In this document: positions 8,503 through 16,440 of the stretch, in pieces
Numbering within the stretch: position 1 is the stretch's first letter
Layout: every line of letters starts with the position of its first letter
Assembly: GCA_023264015.1 (NCBI GenBank)
Contig: JALQTJ010000014.1
Coordinates: 1 to 35,004, forward strand
Reading direction: 5' to 3'
Length of the DNA: 35,004 nucleotides
DNA from: Flavobacteriaceae bacterium
GTDB taxonomy: Bacteria; Bacteroidota; Bacteroidia; Flavobacteriales; Flavobacteriaceae
Made by a program: the position numbers and the translations under genes
The notes under the pieces: model-generated
Database searches by the model: none
Told to the model about the DNA's origin: nothing
Seen by the model: only the letters and a program-made list of their open reading frames with translations

Positions 8503-9423
8503 ATGAATTGGAAACAAGCCATTGATGATTATATATTATTCCTAAAGATCGAACGCTCGAGTAGCGAGGCCACCTTGGCGAGCTATCGATACGACCTTGA
8601 ACACCTTGCGAACTACAGTGTAACTAGCTCAAACAAGAGTGTGCCATCATCAATTCAAACTACTGACCTTAAGGATTTTATCAAAGAGGTGTCAGCAGTG
8701 TTGAGCGCGCGATCACAGGCAAGAATGCTATCCGCTATAAAAGGCTTTTTCAGCTACCTTGAATTTGAAGGGTATCGAAAAGACAACCCTTCAACCCTAC
8801 TCGAAACACCTAAGATCGGAAGAAAATTACCTGTGCACCTCTCCACAGAAGAAATCCAAAAATTCTTTGAAGCTATTGATCTCAGCAGCCCTCATGGGTA
8901 CCGTAATCAAGCCATTTTTGAATTGCTATACGCCTGTGGCCTTCGGGTCTCTGAACTCGTGCAATTAAGACTGTCTGATTTGTATTTCAAAGAAAACTTC
9001 ATAAAGGTTACGGGTAAAGGGAATAAAAGCAGGTTGGTCCCCATTCAAGAACTTAGCAAAGAGCGTGTACAATACTATCTCGATCTGCGCATCAATTCGT
9101 ACCGTCCTCAAGAAGGTCACGAAGACACCGTATTTTTAAACCGCCGAGGAAAACAACTCACTCGGGCTATGATTTTTACCTTAACCAGAGAAATCGCTGC
9201 CAGCGCTGGAATTAAAAAGACCTTAAGCCCGCACACCTTTAGACACTCTTTCGCTACTCATATTTTGGACAATGGCGGAGACCTAAGAGCGATACAACTC
9301 ATGTTAGGTCATCAAAGTATTACAACGACAGAAATTTACCTACACAGCAGCGCTGAAAAGCTTAGAAGCACTCTTGAATTACTACATCCTAGATCAGGTC
9401 TGAATCAGGATTCTACATCCTAA
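8503..9423 (+). CDS. xerD: Tyrosine recombinase XerD/XerC type
   Basis: Site-specific recombinase expected to resolve chromosome dimers at dif. The 306 residues contain an N-terminal SAM-like core-binding domain (about 3-90) and the catalytic domain (about 105-290). All six catalytic positions are present: R148 (CGLRVSEL), K172 (GKGNK), H244 and R247 (HTFRHS), H270 (LGHQS) and Y279 (TEIYLH). Length, intact catalytic set and position among housekeeping genes argue for a chromosomal Xer protein rather than a mobile-element integrase. Whether it is the XerC or XerD partner cannot be decided from one gene; Bacteroidota annotations usually call this form XerD. It is divergent from aroQ with 22 bp between. 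Confidence 0.93.
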   Translation: MNWKQAIDDYILFLKIERSSSEATLASYRYDLEHLANYSVTSSNKSVPSSIQTTDLKDFIKEVSAVLSARSQARMLSAIKGFFSYLEFEGYRKDNPSTLLETPKIGRKLPVHLSTEEIQKFFEAIDLSSPHGYRNQAIFELLYACGLRVSELVQLRLSDLYFKENFIKVTGKGNKSRLVPIQELSKERVQYYLDLRINSYRPQEGHEDTVFLNRRGKQLTRAMIFTLTREIAASAGIKKTLSPHTFRHSFATHILDNGGDLRAIQLMLGHQSITTTEIYLHSSAEKLRSTLELLHPRSGLNQDSTS

Positions 9424-9454
9424 ATCGTTACATTTATTTAAAAATTATGTCCTC

Positions 9455-10870
9455 ATGAAAAACCTATTTCTTGCCGTTGCATTTTTGTTGACTGGCTTTC
9501 TATCTGCCCAGAAATACAACCTCTTATCAAAACATATAGACGATCGCATAGAAACCTATGAGACGGTTGCCATGCAGATCTACAATTGGGCCGAAATGGG
9601 GTATCAAGAAGTACAGTCTAGTGCCTTACTCAAAGAAACGCTTGAAAATGAAGGGTTTACCATTACAAGTGGCGTAGCAGGAATCCCGACAGCTTTTGTG
9701 GCCGAATACGGTACAAAGGGTCCGGTATTAGGAATTTTAGGAGAATTTGATGCCTTACCAGGAATTTCACAAAAAGCCGTGCCCTATCGCGAGAGTGCTA
9801 ATACTAGGGGCGGTCATGCCTGTGGTCACCACCTTTTCGGTACAGCCTCTACTGCGGCTGCCATCGCTATAAAGTCATGGCTAGAAGAAACGAAAACAGC
9901 AGGAATCATTCGCTTTTACGGAACCCCGGCAGAAGAAGGTGGTGGAGCAAAGGTTTACATGGCTCGAGAAGGTCTATTTGACGACGTAGATGTCGTATTG
10001 CATTGGCATCCTGGGGCTTCAAATCAAGTGAATGAAGCTGCAGCCCTTGCCAATATCTCAGCCAAATTCAGATTTAAAGGAATTTCTGCACATGCGGCTG
10101 CCGCACCCGATCGAGGTAGATCTGCATTAGATGCAGTTGAAGCCATGAACTACATGGTAAATCTAATGAGAGAGCACGTTCCTCAAGATGCGAGAATACA
10201 CTATGTGATTACCGATGGAGGGAAAGCACCAAATGTCATTCCAGACTTCGCCGAAGTGTACTATTACTCACGCCATCCAAGACGTGATGTAGTCAAGTCG
10301 ATTTTTGATCGCATTGTGAAAACTGCTGAAGGAGCTGCACAAGGAACAGAAACTGAAATGAGCTATGAAATCGTTAATGGGGTTCACGAGTTACTACCCA
10401 ATGAAACGCTTGAGCGATTGGTTCATGAAAGTATGACGGCTATCGGAGGCTACACCTATACCGAACAAGAGCGAGAGTTTGCGGCGCAAATTGCCCAGTC
10501 TATGGATATCGAACTGAACGAAGCTATCGCTCAGCAAGTACTTCCTTACCAAAAATCTCAAGGCGCCTTTGGTTCAACCGATGTCGGAGACGTGAGCTTC
10601 GTGGCACCTACCGTCGGATTTAGAACAGCCACTTGGGTTCCAGGGACACCGGCGCACTCTTGGCAAGCAGTGGCTGCTGGAGGAACGGGTATAGGGGTAA
10701 AAGGAATGGCACTAGCAGCAAAGACTTTAGCATTAAGCGCGGCGAAACTCTTCAAGAGTCCTCGAGTTATTGAAATGGCAAAAAAAGAATTTGAAGAGCG
10801 CAGAGGAAAAGACTTTAAGTACGTTCCTCTTTTAGGAAATCGTCCTCCTGCCTTAGACTATAGAAATTAA
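9455..10870 (+). CDS. Secreted M20-family amidohydrolase (AbgB-like)
   Basis: Zinc peptidase/amidohydrolase of the M20 family, closest in look to the AbgB (p-aminobenzoyl-glutamate hydrolase subunit B) group. The 471 residues start with a signal peptide ending ..GFLSAQ (about 19), so the enzyme is exported. Metal-site residues are visible: C123 and H125 in GGHACGHH, E160/E161 in GTPAEEGGG, H185 in HWHPG and H401 in TPAHSW. The dimerisation (lid) domain spans about 195-310. The substrate is not known; peptide or aminoacyl amides are likely. It lies 31 bp behind xerD with no obvious promoter, and ends 9 bp before the converging plsC-like gene. A near -7 box, TACATTTA, lies about 20 bp upstream. 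Confidence 0.9.
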   Translation: MKNLFLAVAFLLTGFLSAQKYNLLSKHIDDRIETYETVAMQIYNWAEMGYQEVQSSALLKETLENEGFTITSGVAGIPTAFVAEYGTKGPVLGILGEFDALPGISQKAVPYRESANTRGGHACGHHLFGTASTAAAIAIKSWLEETKTAGIIRFYGTPAEEGGGAKVYMAREGLFDDVDVVLHWHPGASNQVNEAAALANISAKFRFKGISAHAAAAPDRGRSALDAVEAMNYMVNLMREHVPQDARIHYVITDGGKAPNVIPDFAEVYYYSRHPRRDVVKSIFDRIVKTAEGAAQGTETEMSYEIVNGVHELLPNETLERLVHESMTAIGGYTYTEQEREFAAQIAQSMDIELNEAIAQQVLPYQKSQGAFGSTDVGDVSFVAPTVGFRTATWVPGTPAHSWQAVAAGGTGIGVKGMALAAKTLALSAAKLFKSPRVIEMAKKEFEERRGKDFKYVPLLGNRPPALDYRN

Positions 10871-10879
10871 GACCAGGCG

Positions 10880-11731
10880 CTAATACGGGGCGTCTTCTAA
10901 GCTATCGTCGGTGTCATCAGCAACATCTTCGACCCTAAATCTTCGTTTCTTATGATCTTCGTTATAAGCGGCTAATTCTTCTTCAGGTATCACCTTCAAG
11001 AAAGATGGATGTTGCTCTATAGCGAACTCTAATCGCTCAATAATCTGATCGACCGGATCGTTTTCGTAATCGATTTCAAGAGGCTCCTTAATAATCATTG
11101 ACTGCAGAATTCCTTTCTTCTTGATATAAATTCCTTTGCGGTCAAAAGAACGTCTAAAGCCATCAATAACGATAGGTACTACTATAGGCTTGTAGGTTTT
11201 AATAATATGAGCCGTTCCTTTTCTCAAAGGTTTCCACGGGCGGGTTGTTCCTTGTGGAAAGGTAATAACCCATCCGTCTTTAAGTGCCTTTCCTATATTA
11301 GATATGTCACTCATTTTGACTTGGCGATTGACTTCCTGACCCCCAGCCCTCCAGGTACGCTCAATACTGATTGAGCCTGCGTAGGCCAGTATTTTGGCCA
11401 ATAGGCTTCCCTTCATCGTCTCTTTAGCAGCGATGTAATAGATGTTCAATTTGGGGTTTAAAAGATAGCTTACGTTTTTAATCGAATCTTCTCGACCTTT
11501 TAAACTTGCATTAAAGACGTGAAACATGGCCACCACATCTGCAAAATAAGTTTGGTGATTACTCACAAAAAGTACATTCTCTGAAGGGAGGTCTCTCAAT
11601 ACCTGTGAACCCTCAATTTTGAGCGTATTGAATCGCTTGTATCGGGCATGGGTAACAAATCCGGCGATAATGATAAGAAGCCTCTTTAACAAGAGGTTAT
11701 GTCCAAAAGGGTTTTGCTTGAATAAGGGCAT
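10880..11731 (-). CDS. PlsC-like lysophospholipid acyltransferase with altered motifs
   Basis: Member of the LPLAT/PlsC superfamily, 283 residues, probably membrane-associated, with a hydrophobic segment near 12-28. Family features are VSNHQTYFADVVA (motif I region), the central PLRKGTAHIIKTY and the late VVPIVIDGF block. Two hallmark motifs deviate: the usual HX4D reads H-QTYFA-D (five residues between), and FPEGTR reads FPQGTTRP with Gln in place of Glu. The rest of the fold looks intact, so it may acylate an unusual acceptor such as an aminolipid precursor, or be a divergent AGPAT. The very acidic C-terminal tail (about 265-283) is unusual for PlsC. A -7 box, TACTTTTG, lies 44 bp upstream. 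Confidence 0.82.
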   Translation of the reverse strand: MPLFKQNPFGHNLLLKRLLIIIAGFVTHARYKRFNTLKIEGSQVLRDLPSENVLFVSNHQTYFADVVAMFHVFNASLKGREDSIKNVSYLLNPKLNIYYIAAKETMKGSLLAKILAYAGSISIERTWRAGGQEVNRQVKMSDISNIGKALKDGWVITFPQGTTRPWKPLRKGTAHIIKTYKPIVVPIVIDGFRRSFDRKGIYIKKKGILQSMIIKEPLEIDYENDPVDQIIERLEFAIEQHPSFLKVIPEEELAAYNEDHKKRRFRVEDVADDTDDSLEDAPY

Positions 11732-11775
11732 AAAAATTGCTAAGTTGTAGGCTCAAAAATTCCTCTTAGCACGAT

Positions 11776-11783
11776 CAAAAGTA
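11776..11783 (-). promoter_or_regulatory. Possible promoter -7 box for the PlsC-like gene
   Basis: Minus-strand TACTTTTG matches TAnnTTTG and lies 44 bases before the ATG at 11731. I found no clear -33 TTG at the right distance, so the call is tentative. Confidence 0.35.
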
Positions 11784-11797
11784 CAAAAGCTTTACAT

Positions 11798-12520
11798 ATG
11801 CGAATGGGCAGTCTTCTCTGCGGAATACTGGTGGTACTCTCCTGTTCTAACCCACCTAAATCGAACACAGCAAGCTCCACTTGGTCAGTTGAAAGTTCGG
11901 CTCCACCCTTACCCCCTGAAGCACAGAAAGCTACCGAGCTGAAAGCAAAAGACAAAAACGAAGAAGAAACGTTTGTCCTTGATGAAGAAAACGCCATTCC
12001 TTTCTTTTTTGAGTATCAAAAAAATCTCAAAGAACGCTTTGTAACCTTTGAAACCTCAATGGGTAAATTTACCGTTGAACTTTTTGAAGACGTACCTTAT
12101 CACAGAGCCAACCTCATCTATCTAGCGAAGAAGGGTTATTTCGACGGAACACAATTTCACAGAGTAGTAAAAGACTTTATCATTCAAGGCGGTAACACCG
12201 ATAACCGAGAGATTGCCCGGCGCAGGGTAAGTATCGGTCGTTATCTTTTACCTCCCGATACCGATAAAGGGCACTCCCACCATAGAGGGGTGATATCTAT
12301 GCCGAGTAGTGACATCAATAATCCGCATAAACTGGCCTCGCCCTATGAGTTCTTTATTGTAGTGACCCGCCCAGGATCTTACCATCTAGACGGTAATTAT
12401 ACCGCCTTTGGTGCAGTCATTAAAGGCATGGAAGTGGTAGATGCCATTAACAAGGTCGAAGTAGACCAAGGAGATTGGCCCATGCAAAATGTTTACATCT
12501 TAAAGGCTACTGCTCACTAG
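11798..12520 (+). CDS. Cyclophilin-type peptidyl-prolyl isomerase, lipoprotein
   Basis: Catalyses cis-trans isomerisation of prolyl bonds in envelope proteins. The signal peptide ends with lipobox VLSC (C16), so it should be anchored in a periplasm-facing or surface membrane. A low-complexity Ser/Pro/Ala-rich and then charged linker (about 17-70) leads to the cyclophilin domain (about 78-238). Hallmarks are FHRVVKDFIIQGG (active-site F, R and Q), SMPSSD, EFFIV and the TAFGAVIKGMEVVD closing block. The 240 residues are normal for a lipoprotein cyclophilin. The start could also be the second ATG two codons later. Its stop lies 3 bp before the converging rocD stop. A different PPIase fold (FKBP) is encoded at 31.9 kb. 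Confidence 0.92.
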   Translation: MRMGSLLCGILVVLSCSNPPKSNTASSTWSVESSAPPLPPEAQKATELKAKDKNEEETFVLDEENAIPFFFEYQKNLKERFVTFETSMGKFTVELFEDVPYHRANLIYLAKKGYFDGTQFHRVVKDFIIQGGNTDNREIARRRVSIGRYLLPPDTDKGHSHHRGVISMPSSDINNPHKLASPYEFFIVVTRPGSYHLDGNYTAFGAVIKGMEVVDAINKVEVDQGDWPMQNVYILKATAH

Positions 12521-12523
12521 GCG

Positions 12524-13813
12524 TTACCCCTCTAGAGGTGTCCAGTCTGCTTCGTAAGAGGTAAAAGCGTCAACAATAATTTGAATGCAGCTGTCGATTT
12601 CCTCTTTAGTGATCACCAGTGGAGGCGCAAAACGTATAATATTACCGTGGGTGGGTTTTGCCAATAATCCTTTTTCCATCATGCTTACGCATAAATTCCA
12701 AGCCGTCTCACTTTCAGAGTGATCTGCAATCACAATCGCATTGAGTAATCCTTTTCCTCGAATCTGATTGACCAACTTAGAGGTGCCAAGCGCCTCGTTC
12801 AGCGACTGTCTGAAATGCTCCCCCAATCTAAAGGCGTTTTCTGCAAGCTTTTCGTTCTTGACAACCTCAAGGGCAGCGATAGCAACCGCTGAAGCCACAG
12901 GGTTTCCTCCATAAGTGCTGCCGTGTGACCCTGGTGTAATCACCTCCATGATGGCGTCATCGGCCAATACGGCCGAGACCGGATAGGCTCCCCCTGAGAT
13001 GGCCTTTCCTAAAATCAACACGTCAGGTTTGACCTCAGGAGTCGCACTGCAATGGCGATCTGTACAGCTACAAGATCCGCAGGTGGCTAAAAGTTTTCCT
13101 GTACGCGCGATTCCGGTTTGGATCTCATCGGCAATAAATAAGACATTGTGAGCCGTACACAAGGTTCTGCATGCAGAAAGATAGCCTTCATCTGGTACAT
13201 GAACGCCGGCCTCTCCTTGAATGGGTTCTACGAGGAATCCGATCACATTAGGATGCGATTGCAATACCTTTTCTAGAGCATCCGGGTCATTATAGGGTAT
13301 TTGAACAAAACCTGCGGTAAATGGGCCGAAGCCTTTTCGGGCACCCTGATCTGAAGAAAACGAAATAATGGTAGTGGTTCTTCCGTGAAAGTTTTGTTCA
13401 CACACCACAATAAGGGCGTCGTCTTGTGAAATTCCTTTCTTCTCGTACCCCCATCGGCGTGCTATTTTTAAAGCGGTTTCAACTGCCTCAGCACCTGAAT
13501 TCATTAAAAGTACCTTGTCGAAACCAAATGTCTGTGCCATGTACTGTTCGGTTTCACCGAGTTTATTATTGTAAAAAGCTCTCGAGGTTAAGGCAAGGGT
13601 TTTAGATTGCTCTACCAAAGCCTCTAGAATTTTCGGGTGACAGTGCCCTTGATTCACCGCAGAATATGCCGATAAAAAATCAAAATAACGCTTGCCTTCT
13701 GTATCCCAGACATGCACGCCCTCTCCTTTTGCCAAGACCACTGGAAGTGGATGGTAATTGTGCGCTCCGTATCGATGCTCTAATGCAATAGCTTCTGTTG
13801 CCGAAATTCCCAT
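12524..13813 (-). CDS. rocD: Ornithine--oxo-acid transaminase with a cysteine-rich insertion
   Basis: PLP enzyme converting ornithine and 2-oxoglutarate to glutamate-5-semialdehyde and glutamate. The 429 residues include [15 protein letters not shown] and [15 protein letters not shown], typical of ornithine aminotransferase, [15 protein letters not shown] (phosphate binding), [20 protein letters not shown] (D229 region) and the PLP lysine K270 in LGKAISGG. Between IARTGK and the PLP lysine there is an extra loop holding four cysteines, C245, C248, C250 and C255 ([15 protein letters not shown]), which the ordinary enzyme lacks. It could bind a metal or form disulfides. The start ATG at 13813 opens directly into the family N-terminus. 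It is divergent from rlmD. Confidence 0.95.
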   Translation of the reverse strand: MGISATEAIALEHRYGAHNYHPLPVVLAKGEGVHVWDTEGKRYFDFLSAYSAVNQGHCHPKILEALVEQSKTLALTSRAFYNNKLGETEQYMAQTFGFDKVLLMNSGAEAVETALKIARRWGYEKKGISQDDALIVVCEQNFHGRTTTIISFSSDQGARKGFGPFTAGFVQIPYNDPDALEKVLQSHPNVIGFLVEPIQGEAGVHVPDEGYLSACRTLCTAHNVLFIADEIQTGIARTGKLLATCGSCSCTDRHCSATPEVKPDVLILGKAISGGAYPVSAVLADDAIMEVITPGSHGSTYGGNPVASAVAIAALEVVKNEKLAENAFRLGEHFRQSLNEALGTSKLVNQIRGKGLLNAIVIADHSESETAWNLCVSMMEKGLLAKPTHGNIIRFAPPLVITKEEIDSCIQIIVDAFTSYEADWTPLEG

Positions 13814-13865
13814 AGGTCTAATTTTTGTTCCCGCAATTTACGTCAATTCAACGGCTAGAACGAAT

Positions 13866-13873
13866 TACCTTTG
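13866..13873 (+). promoter_or_regulatory. rlmD promoter -7 box, 5 bases before the ATG
   Basis: TACCTTTG matches TAnnTTTG. Only CCGAC separates it from the ATG at 13879. With the usual -7 to start-site distance the transcript would begin at or next to the ATG, giving a leaderless or nearly leaderless mRNA. No clear -33 TTG was found. Confidence 0.45.
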
Positions 13874-13878
13874 CCGAC

Positions 13879-15282
13879 ATGGGAAGAAGAACTACCATCA
13901 TTTTACCGCAAGTCACTATTGAAGGAATGGCGGCAAAAGGTAAAGCCTTTGGGCGCGCTAAGGATGAAAAAATTGTTTTCGTGCCCTTTGCTGCACCAGG
14001 AGATAATGTCGATGTCCGCGTAACCAAAAAGCGCAGCAAGTTTTACGAAGGCGTTATCGAAAAAATACATCAGCCTTCAGAAGAAAGAGTGACTCCCAGA
14101 TGCCTTCATTTCGGAACCTGCGGAGGGTGCAAATGGCAACACATCAACTACGAAACCCAACTCAAAGGCAAACAGCACGAGGTCATTGAAAACTTAAAAC
14201 GCATCGGTCAGGTAACCCCTAAAGAGGTGTATGAAATTCTGGGTGCTGAAGAGCAATACGACTACAGAAACAAAATGGAGTTTTCATTTTCTGATTCGAA
14301 ATGGCTCACTCAAGAAGAAATTGAATCTAACGAAACCTTTAACCGCAACGCTTTAGGGTTTCATAAACCCCAAATGTGGGATAAGGTTATCGATCTGAAA
14401 GAATGCCATCTGCAGGGGGCCCTATCAAATGAAATCCGTTTGTTTTGTAAAGAAGAAGGCGAACGGCAAGGGTTAAAGTTCTTCAACCTACGCGGAGGAT
14501 ACGGTGACCTGAGAACCTTAATGATCCGCACCACTCAAAAGGGTCAAGTAATGGTGTTGATACAATTTTGTGATGCTTCGCAAGCGGCTATTGAAGCCTA
14601 CTTAAAGGCCATCCACCATCGCTTTCCAGAGCTGCATTCTATTCTTTACACCATCAATAAAAAGGCAAACGACACCCTATACGATCAAGAGATCCATTGC
14701 TATGCCGGCGCAACGTATATTGAAGAAGAAATGGAAGGTTTGCGCTTTGCTATCGATGCGAAGTCGTTTTATCAAACCAACAGTCGTCAGGCCCAGAGAC
14801 TTTACGCTATCGCTAGAGATTTTGCAGAACTTAAGCCAACAGATGTAGTCTATGATTTATACACTGGCACAGGAACCATCGCTCAGTTTATTGCCCGTTC
14901 TGTTCAAAAGGTTGTTGGCGTTGAATCTGTTCCTGAAGCGATAGCAAAGGCAAAAGAGAACGCCACAATCAATGGTATTGACAATGTAAGCTTTGAGGTA
15001 GGCGACATGCGCAAAGTATTCAACGAAGATTTTATCCAACGTCACTCTAAGGCTGATATAGTCATTACCGATCCACCCAGAGACGGGATGCATGCAGATG
15101 TGATTGCACAACTACTCGCGCTAAATGCAGAACGTATCGTCTATGTGAGTTGTAACTCAGCGACTCAAGCACGCGACCTACAACTGCTTTCTGAACAGTA
15201 CGAGACTGTGAAATCACAAGCAGTGGATATGTTCCCGCAAACACATCACGTTGAAAATGTAGTACTTTTAAAACGTCGATGA
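13879..15282 (+). CDS. rlmD: 23S rRNA (uracil-1939-C5)-methyltransferase RlmD
   Basis: RumA/RlmD-type rRNA m5U methyltransferase, 467 residues from the ATG at 13879. A TTG 18 codons upstream is in frame, but that stretch contains the promoter box. Domains: TRAM (about 3-62); iron-sulfur cluster cysteines C75, C81 and C84 (RCLHFGTCGGC) with C176 (KECHLQ); and the SAM-binding YDLYTGTGTIAQF (about 325-337). DPPRDGMH (398-405) and the nucleophile C425 in YVSCNSATQ complete the catalytic domain. The exact target base is inferred from the family, since RlmCD-type relatives can modify U747 as well. It overlaps the DUF6452 gene by 4 bp (ATGA), heading a three-gene operon. Confidence 0.93.
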   Translation: MGRRTTIILPQVTIEGMAAKGKAFGRAKDEKIVFVPFAAPGDNVDVRVTKKRSKFYEGVIEKIHQPSEERVTPRCLHFGTCGGCKWQHINYETQLKGKQHEVIENLKRIGQVTPKEVYEILGAEEQYDYRNKMEFSFSDSKWLTQEEIESNETFNRNALGFHKPQMWDKVIDLKECHLQGALSNEIRLFCKEEGERQGLKFFNLRGGYGDLRTLMIRTTQKGQVMVLIQFCDASQAAIEAYLKAIHHRFPELHSILYTINKKANDTLYDQEIHCYAGATYIEEEMEGLRFAIDAKSFYQTNSRQAQRLYAIARDFAELKPTDVVYDLYTGTGTIAQFIARSVQKVVGVESVPEAIAKAKENATINGIDNVSFEVGDMRKVFNEDFIQRHSKADIVITDPPRDGMHADVIAQLLALNAERIVYVSCNSATQARDLQLLSEQYETVKSQAVDMFPQTHHVENVVLLKRR

Positions 15283-15764
15283 ATCGAACGCCTCTCATGC
15301 CAAATACGCGCCAGTTTCTCTTTGCACTTGTAATGCTTGTCCTTTTTAGTTGTGAAAAAGACGACATCTGTGTTGACGGCGATTCGGCAGTACTGGTCAT
15401 CGAATTCAGAGATGCTAGCGATAAAGAAACCCTTAAACCTGTTAGTGGGCTAAGCGTACTTTTAAATGATACTGCCTATCAAGGCATTGAAAACCAATCT
15501 GTTTCTAAACTAGAATTAGCGCTTTCAGCTACCCAAAAGAAGTATGTTTTTCATTTTGATCAAGAAGAATCAGCGCTTTCAGATCAACTTGAAATAAATG
15601 TAACCCCAATCATTACCTATGTTTCAAGGGCTTGTGGTTATGTATTGGAGTTCGAAGGACTCTCTGCACAACCGATCGACCCCCTTGATTGGATTTCTTC
15701 GATCGAGGTATTGATTGACACCGTAACTGCTACCAATGAACCGCATCTTGTTATTTATCACTAA
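15279..15764 (+). CDS. DUF6452-like lipoprotein
   Basis: Small predicted lipoprotein of unknown function, 161 residues. Signal peptide and lipobox are LVLFSC with C25, followed by EKDDIC, which is the opening I associate with the Bacteroidota DUF6452 family (usually next to rlmD and DUF6048, as here). The second cysteine C31 and C119 (SRACGYVLEF) may form a disulfide. The rest looks like a beta-sandwich. The start overlaps the rlmD stop as ATGA; an internal ATG six codons later would give a more ordinary signal peptide. Its end overlaps the next gene by 29 bp. The tight coupling suggests shared expression, though no functional link to rRNA methylation is apparent. Confidence 0.75.
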   Translation: MNRTPLMPNTRQFLFALVMLVLFSCEKDDICVDGDSAVLVIEFRDASDKETLKPVSGLSVLLNDTAYQGIENQSVSKLELALSATQKKYVFHFDQEESALSDQLEINVTPIITYVSRACGYVLEFEGLSAQPIDPLDWISSIEVLIDTVTATNEPHLVIYH

Positions 15765-16440
15765 GCGAGTCGCCCTAATCTGTGCGATGGCTGCAGGCCT
15801 TATGACTTATGGCCAAACGGCCTACGGACTGCGTGTTGGAGCAGACCTACACCGGCTTGTGCGAAGCAGTTTAAACGACAACTACAGCGGTTTCGAATTG
15901 AGTGGTGATCTACGGTTAAAAAAGAAACTCATGCTTAGCGCAGAGCTCGGAAATGAACGCTTTTTAGATCAGGAGACCCTTGGCGATTACTTGTTGTATG
16001 AAACGGAATACACGGGGAGCTATTTGAAATTAGGAGCCGATTGGATGGTCTACGCTCAAAAAACGAACGAAAAAAACCTGGTTACTGCTGGTTTTCGCTA
16101 TGCTATATCAACGTTCAGCAGCGATTTGGGAGCGGTGCATGTGTACGACAGTTCACGCCTTCGAGAACCTGAAGGTTTTCCGCTTTTCACCCCAGATGGA
16201 GAAAGCTTCAGCGGACTTAATGGAAGTTGGATTGAAGGTGTCCTCGGCTTCAAAACAGGACTATTCAACAACCTTTACCTCGGAGCTAGTTTAAGACTGG
16301 GCTTTTTAGTCTCTGAGAAAAGTCCTGACAATTTTGACAACCTATGGATTCCGGGGTTTAATAAAGTAACTGACGGCGCAAGGTTTGGATTAAATGTCAA
16401 TTACACGCTCTCTTATTTCATTCCTGTGGTTAACAAATAA
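15736..16440 (+). CDS. DUF6048-like outer-membrane barrel protein
   Basis: Secreted protein of 234 residues that should form a small outer-membrane beta-barrel. A signal peptide ends near MTYGQ|TAYG (about 27). The mature start YGLRVGADLHRLVRS and the blocks FELSGDLRLKKKLMLSAELGNE and GSYLKLGADWMVY match what I recall of DUF6048. The alternating hydrophobic strands run to an aromatic-rich C-terminus (..LSYFIPVVNK). The ATG at 15736 lies 29 bp inside the preceding gene, pointing to translational coupling. The stop directly abuts the stop of the converging methyltransferase with no base between. Function unknown. Confidence 0.75.
   Translation: MNRILLFITKRVALICAMAAGLMTYGQTAYGLRVGADLHRLVRSSLNDNYSGFELSGDLRLKKKLMLSAELGNERFLDQETLGDYLLYETEYTGSYLKLGADWMVYAQKTNEKNLVTAGFRYAISTFSSDLGAVHVYDSSRLREPEGFPLFTPDGESFSGLNGSWIEGVLGFKTGLFNNLYLGASLRLGFLVSEKSPDNFDNLWIPGFNKVTDGARFGLNVNYTLSYFIPVVNK

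Noticed and set aside
8503-9423. Tyrosine recombinase as evidence of a mobile element
   Set aside because: Length, complete Xer-type catalytic set and position beside aroQ among core genes indicate the chromosomal dimer-resolution enzyme. No att-like repeats were seen.
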